Shown in pieces: positions 61,902-64,000 of a stretch of 64,000 nt of DNA. The first letter of the stretch is position 1; the number at the start of each line of letters is the position of its first letter. The stretch spans positions 1 through 64,000 of the forward strand of contig JANYBP010000063.1 in assembly GCA_025360745.1 (NCBI GenBank), given 5' to 3'. The translations under genes were made by a program, and so were the position numbers. This DNA comes from a bacterium (GTDB lineage: Bacteria > Verrucomicrobiota > Kiritimatiellia > CAIKKV01 > CAIYGI01). The notes beneath the pieces are model-generated. The model ran no database searches. It was not told the origin of the DNA and saw only the letters and a program-made list of their open reading frames with translations.

Positions 61902-62678
61902 TCAGCGCAATCTTTGCACTTCGCCGGCCCAGTAGGCGGTGCTTTTCCCCTGTTTGTCCGTCAGGCGCAGGCGTCCCAATTCGTCCACTCCCGCGTAATT
62001 TCCTTCCACTGTCTGCGTTTCGTTGAGGGCCAGGCGCAGGCTGCGTCCGTTTAGCGCGTCGTGCGCGGCCCATTCCGGCGCAAGGGCGGCGAAGCCGCCG
62101 GCTTGAAGTTCCCGCAAGGCGCTGACCACGTTAATCAGGAGCTCCGCCTGAACGGCTTCCAGTTCGAAAGCCTGTCCGGTTTCTACCGCCATCGAAGTCG
62201 CCGGTCGCCCGGGAATCTCCTGTTTGAGCGTCGCCGCCGGAACGTTGACGTTCAAGCCCAAGCCGAGCACGATGCGGCGTCCGGCATCCGTACTTTCGGC
62301 CAGCAAGCCGGCGATTTTACGGCTTGCCACCAGGATGTCATTGGGCCATTGCAGCAGGGCCGCGATGCCTGTCCGCGCCAGTGTGCGCCGCACGCCGAGG
62401 GCGGCGGCCTGGGCCAGATTGGGCGCCACGCCGGCAAGGGCGACGCCATCCAGCACCAGGCTCAGGGCCAGACTCGCGCCAGGGGCCGCGAACCACGGAC
62501 GCTCGAAGCGTCCGCGTCCGGCGGTCTGATGCTGAGTTGCGATCACGTCACCCGGCTGCAGCGACGCGATGTTTTCACGAGCCCACAGGTTGGTCGAAGG
62601 CAGGCTGTCAAAGCGCCAAAGCCGTCCGCCGGTGGCGGGCGAGCTCCCGATCGCGGATGGAACAAACGTCGCTGACAT
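61902..62678 (-). CDS. birA: Biotin-protein ligase, monofunctional
   Basis: 258 residues without the N-terminal HTH of E. coli BirA. RFDSLPSTNLWARE and the ATP/biotin loop QTAGRGRFERPW (GRGR at 54-57), LQWPNDILVASRKIAGLLAE and GLGLNVN are the key motifs. It makes biotinyl-AMP and transfers biotin to carrier lysines. The ATG at 62678 fits the family start. Confidence 0.9.
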   Translation of the reverse strand: MSATFVPSAIGSSPATGGRLWRFDSLPSTNLWARENIASLQPGDVIATQHQTAGRGRFERPWFAAPGASLALSLVLDGVALAGVAPNLAQAAALGVRRTLARTGIAALLQWPNDILVASRKIAGLLAESTDAGRRIVLGLGLNVNVPAATLKQEIPGRPATSMAVETGQAFELEAVQAELLINVVSALRELQAGGFAALAPEWAAHDALNGRSLRLALNETQTVEGNYAGVDELGRLRLTDKQGKSTAYWAGEVQRLR

Positions 62679-62878
62679 CGGCGGAGATGATAGTGGCCCA
62701 TGCTGCGGATTGAAAGATAATAGGCCCCATGACAGCACCCCCCGCCAAGTTTCTTCACTTGGAAATCGGACATTCCGTGTTGGATATTGATTGTTCGGTA
62801 TTTCACCATATCACCGTTCCATGTCCCTCTTCCCATGCGCCTTGCTTCCCTCTGCCCCTTGACTCTTGCCCCTCTTCC

Positions 62879-62911
62879 TGAACCCCGACCCCCTGAACCC
62901 TCCCTGAACCC
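62879..62911. repeat. Irregular heptamer array, TGAACCC type
   Basis: TGAACCC occurs at 62879, 62894 and 62905 with a CGACCCC unit between and further C-rich sequence on both sides. It lies upstream of tyrA and resembles the array at 20054. Confidence 0.75.
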
Positions 62912-62966
62912 TTCCCAACCCCGAATGCCCCTTGCGATTCTCCCTTCTTCCCGCTAGTCTGCCTTC

Positions 62967-63833
62967 ATGCAAGCGGCTTTTCAACGTGTGACGATATTGG
63001 GGTTGGGTTTGATGGGCGGATCGCTCGGGCTGGCCTTGCGCCGGCGCGGTGTGGCGCGCGAGGTGGTGGGCTGGGCGCGGCGGCCGGAGACGGCGGCGGC
63101 GGCCCTGGCGGCGGGGGCGGTCACACGGACGGCCGGGACGCCCGAAGAGGCCGTGCGCGGGGCGGAACTGGTTGTGGTCGGCACGCCGATCTCCTTCATT
63201 GCGCCGCTCGTGACGGCCTGTGCCGCGGCCGTGGCCGACGGCGCCGTGGTGACCGATGTCGGCAGCACCAAGGGCGAGATCATGCGCAAACTGGCGGGAT
63301 GCTGGGCCGACGGGCGGGCGACTTTTGTGGGCAGTCATCCGATGGCCGGTTCCGAACGCAGCGGGCTGGAGGCGGCGCGGGCGGGGCTGTACGAGGGCGC
63401 GATGGTGGCGGTAACGCCGCCGGCGGCGGCCAAACCCGAGGCGGTCGAACGTGTCTGCCGCCTGTGGTGGAACGTTGGCGGAGCGGTGCGGGTGATGGAT
63501 GCCGATACGCACGACCGGCTGGTGGCCCGCACCAGTCACCTGCCGCATCTGGCGGCGGCGGCGCTGGTCGAAGCCGTGCTGGGCGCGAATCCGGACGCGG
63601 AAAGCGTCGCGTTCTGCGGTCCGGGTTTCCGCGATACCACGCGCGTGGCGGCGGGTTCGGCGGAGATGTGGCGCGACGTGGTCTTCACCAACCGCACGGC
63701 GGTGCTGGCCGCGCTGGACCGGTTCACGCAGGCGCTTGGCGCCGTGCGGGAACAAATCGCGGCGGGCGACGAACCCGGCGTGCAGGCCTTCCTGACCCGG
63801 GTCGGCGAAGTCCGCCGCGCGCTTTCGAAATAG
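62967..63833 (+). CDS. tyrA: Prephenate dehydrogenase family protein
   Basis: A 288-residue NAD(P)-dependent TyrA-type enzyme for tyrosine synthesis. VTILGLGLMGGSLGLALRRRG is the Rossmann loop; TDVGSTKGEIM, FVGSHPMAGSERSGLEAA (catalytic His) and TSHLPHLAAAALV are TyrA blocks. No chorismate mutase domain is fused. The ATG at 62967 has no clear Shine-Dalgarno; it follows C-rich repeat DNA. Confidence 0.9.
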   Translation: MQAAFQRVTILGLGLMGGSLGLALRRRGVAREVVGWARRPETAAAALAAGAVTRTAGTPEEAVRGAELVVVGTPISFIAPLVTACAAAVADGAVVTDVGSTKGEIMRKLAGCWADGRATFVGSHPMAGSERSGLEAARAGLYEGAMVAVTPPAAAKPEAVERVCRLWWNVGGAVRVMDADTHDRLVARTSHLPHLAAAALVEAVLGANPDAESVAFCGPGFRDTTRVAAGSAEMWRDVVFTNRTAVLAALDRFTQALGAVREQIAAGDEPGVQAFLTRVGEVRRALSK

Positions 63834-63841
63834 TTCCAGCC

Positions 63842-64000
63842 TCAGTTGGACAAGCGTCCGCCGGTTCCCTTGGCGCTGCCCGATTGCGCCTTGGCCTGCT
63901 CGCGCGGACGTAATGCGCGCACGGCGGCGCCCGCCCGCCACATTTCCGACTGGCCCAGTCCGTCAAGTTTCTTGCCGAGCAGCTTTTGGTAGTCCTTGCG
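63842..64000 (-). CDS. C-terminal end of an unknown protein, runs off the right edge
   Basis: A frame on the minus strand stays open from the window edge for 52 codons (RKDYQKLLGKKLDGLGQSEM ... KGTGGRLSN) and stops at 63842. It is basic and hydrophilic, with no recognised motif. The gene begins outside the window. Confidence 0.5.
   Translation of the reverse strand, partial: RKDYQKLLGKKLDGLGQSEMWRAGAAVRALRPREQAKAQSGSAKGTGGRLSN

Overview
The window is a GC-rich, gene-dense stretch of chromosome from a Gram-negative bacterium. Lipid A/LPS genes (lpxK, waaF, an LpxC-like protein), pdxB, the Tpx peroxidase, outer-membrane efflux parts, DUF2723, TldD/TldE and an animal/fungal-type (GT3) glycogen synthase would fit the PVC group (Kiritimatiellota/Lentisphaerota/Verrucomicrobiota-like). 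That placement is an inference from gene content, held with low to moderate confidence. No rRNA, CRISPR, phage or intact insertion sequence is visible. There is one tRNA (Arg, anticodon TCT).

Left part (1-14 kb): an ExeA-type ATPase; a PHP histidinol phosphatase; a ferredoxin/radical-SAM pair; a secreted small protein; a decayed toxin-antitoxin locus (toxin internally deleted, antitoxin intact); a very large DUF2723 membrane protein with TPRs; a hotdog thioesterase; a DUF362 protein; and three consecutive family-4 glycosyltransferases whose junctions have been rebuilt by repeats. Middle-left (14-24 kb): mgtA with a short overlapping upstream ORF and a PTS-EIIA-like partner, then lpxK-waaF-pdxB-nfo-HA-repeat protein, the tRNA and a Gfo/Idh/MocA oxidoreductase. 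24-31.8 kb (mostly minus strand): LpxC-like protein-glycogen synthase-ExbD-like protein, and trpB2-nrdR-unknown-purC.

32-41 kb: tldE-tldD-Gate membrane protein; a truncated cytosine-5 methyltransferase remnant ending in a terminator; arsR plus a cysteine-rich membrane protein; and an envelope coiled-coil protein-lipoprotein-clpB operon. 41-46 kb: a VTC (polyphosphate polymerase-like)-DUF4956-membrane fusion protein-TolC operon in which the last two genes each carry a frameshift (an 11-bp tandem duplication and a G8 run). 46-54 kb: a complete hyfBCEFGI-type membrane complex whose large subunit lacks the Ni-Fe cysteine pairs (an energy-converting hydrogenase-related, Ehr, complex), preceded by an HTH-EIIA fusion. 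54-64 kb: an LplT-like transporter with an acyltransferase-ACP-ligase fusion, an AsmA-like protein, small cupin and barrel proteins, vapBC, tpx, birA and tyrA.

The most distinctive feature of the DNA itself is the intergenic repeats. Arrays of degenerate heptanucleotides (ACCTTCC, TGAACCC, CTGCCAA, CAGCCTT types) lie at seven or more gene borders and are often read into the ends of proteins. There are also palindromic REP-like elements and a separate CTAAGTGT-type repeat present at two loci.
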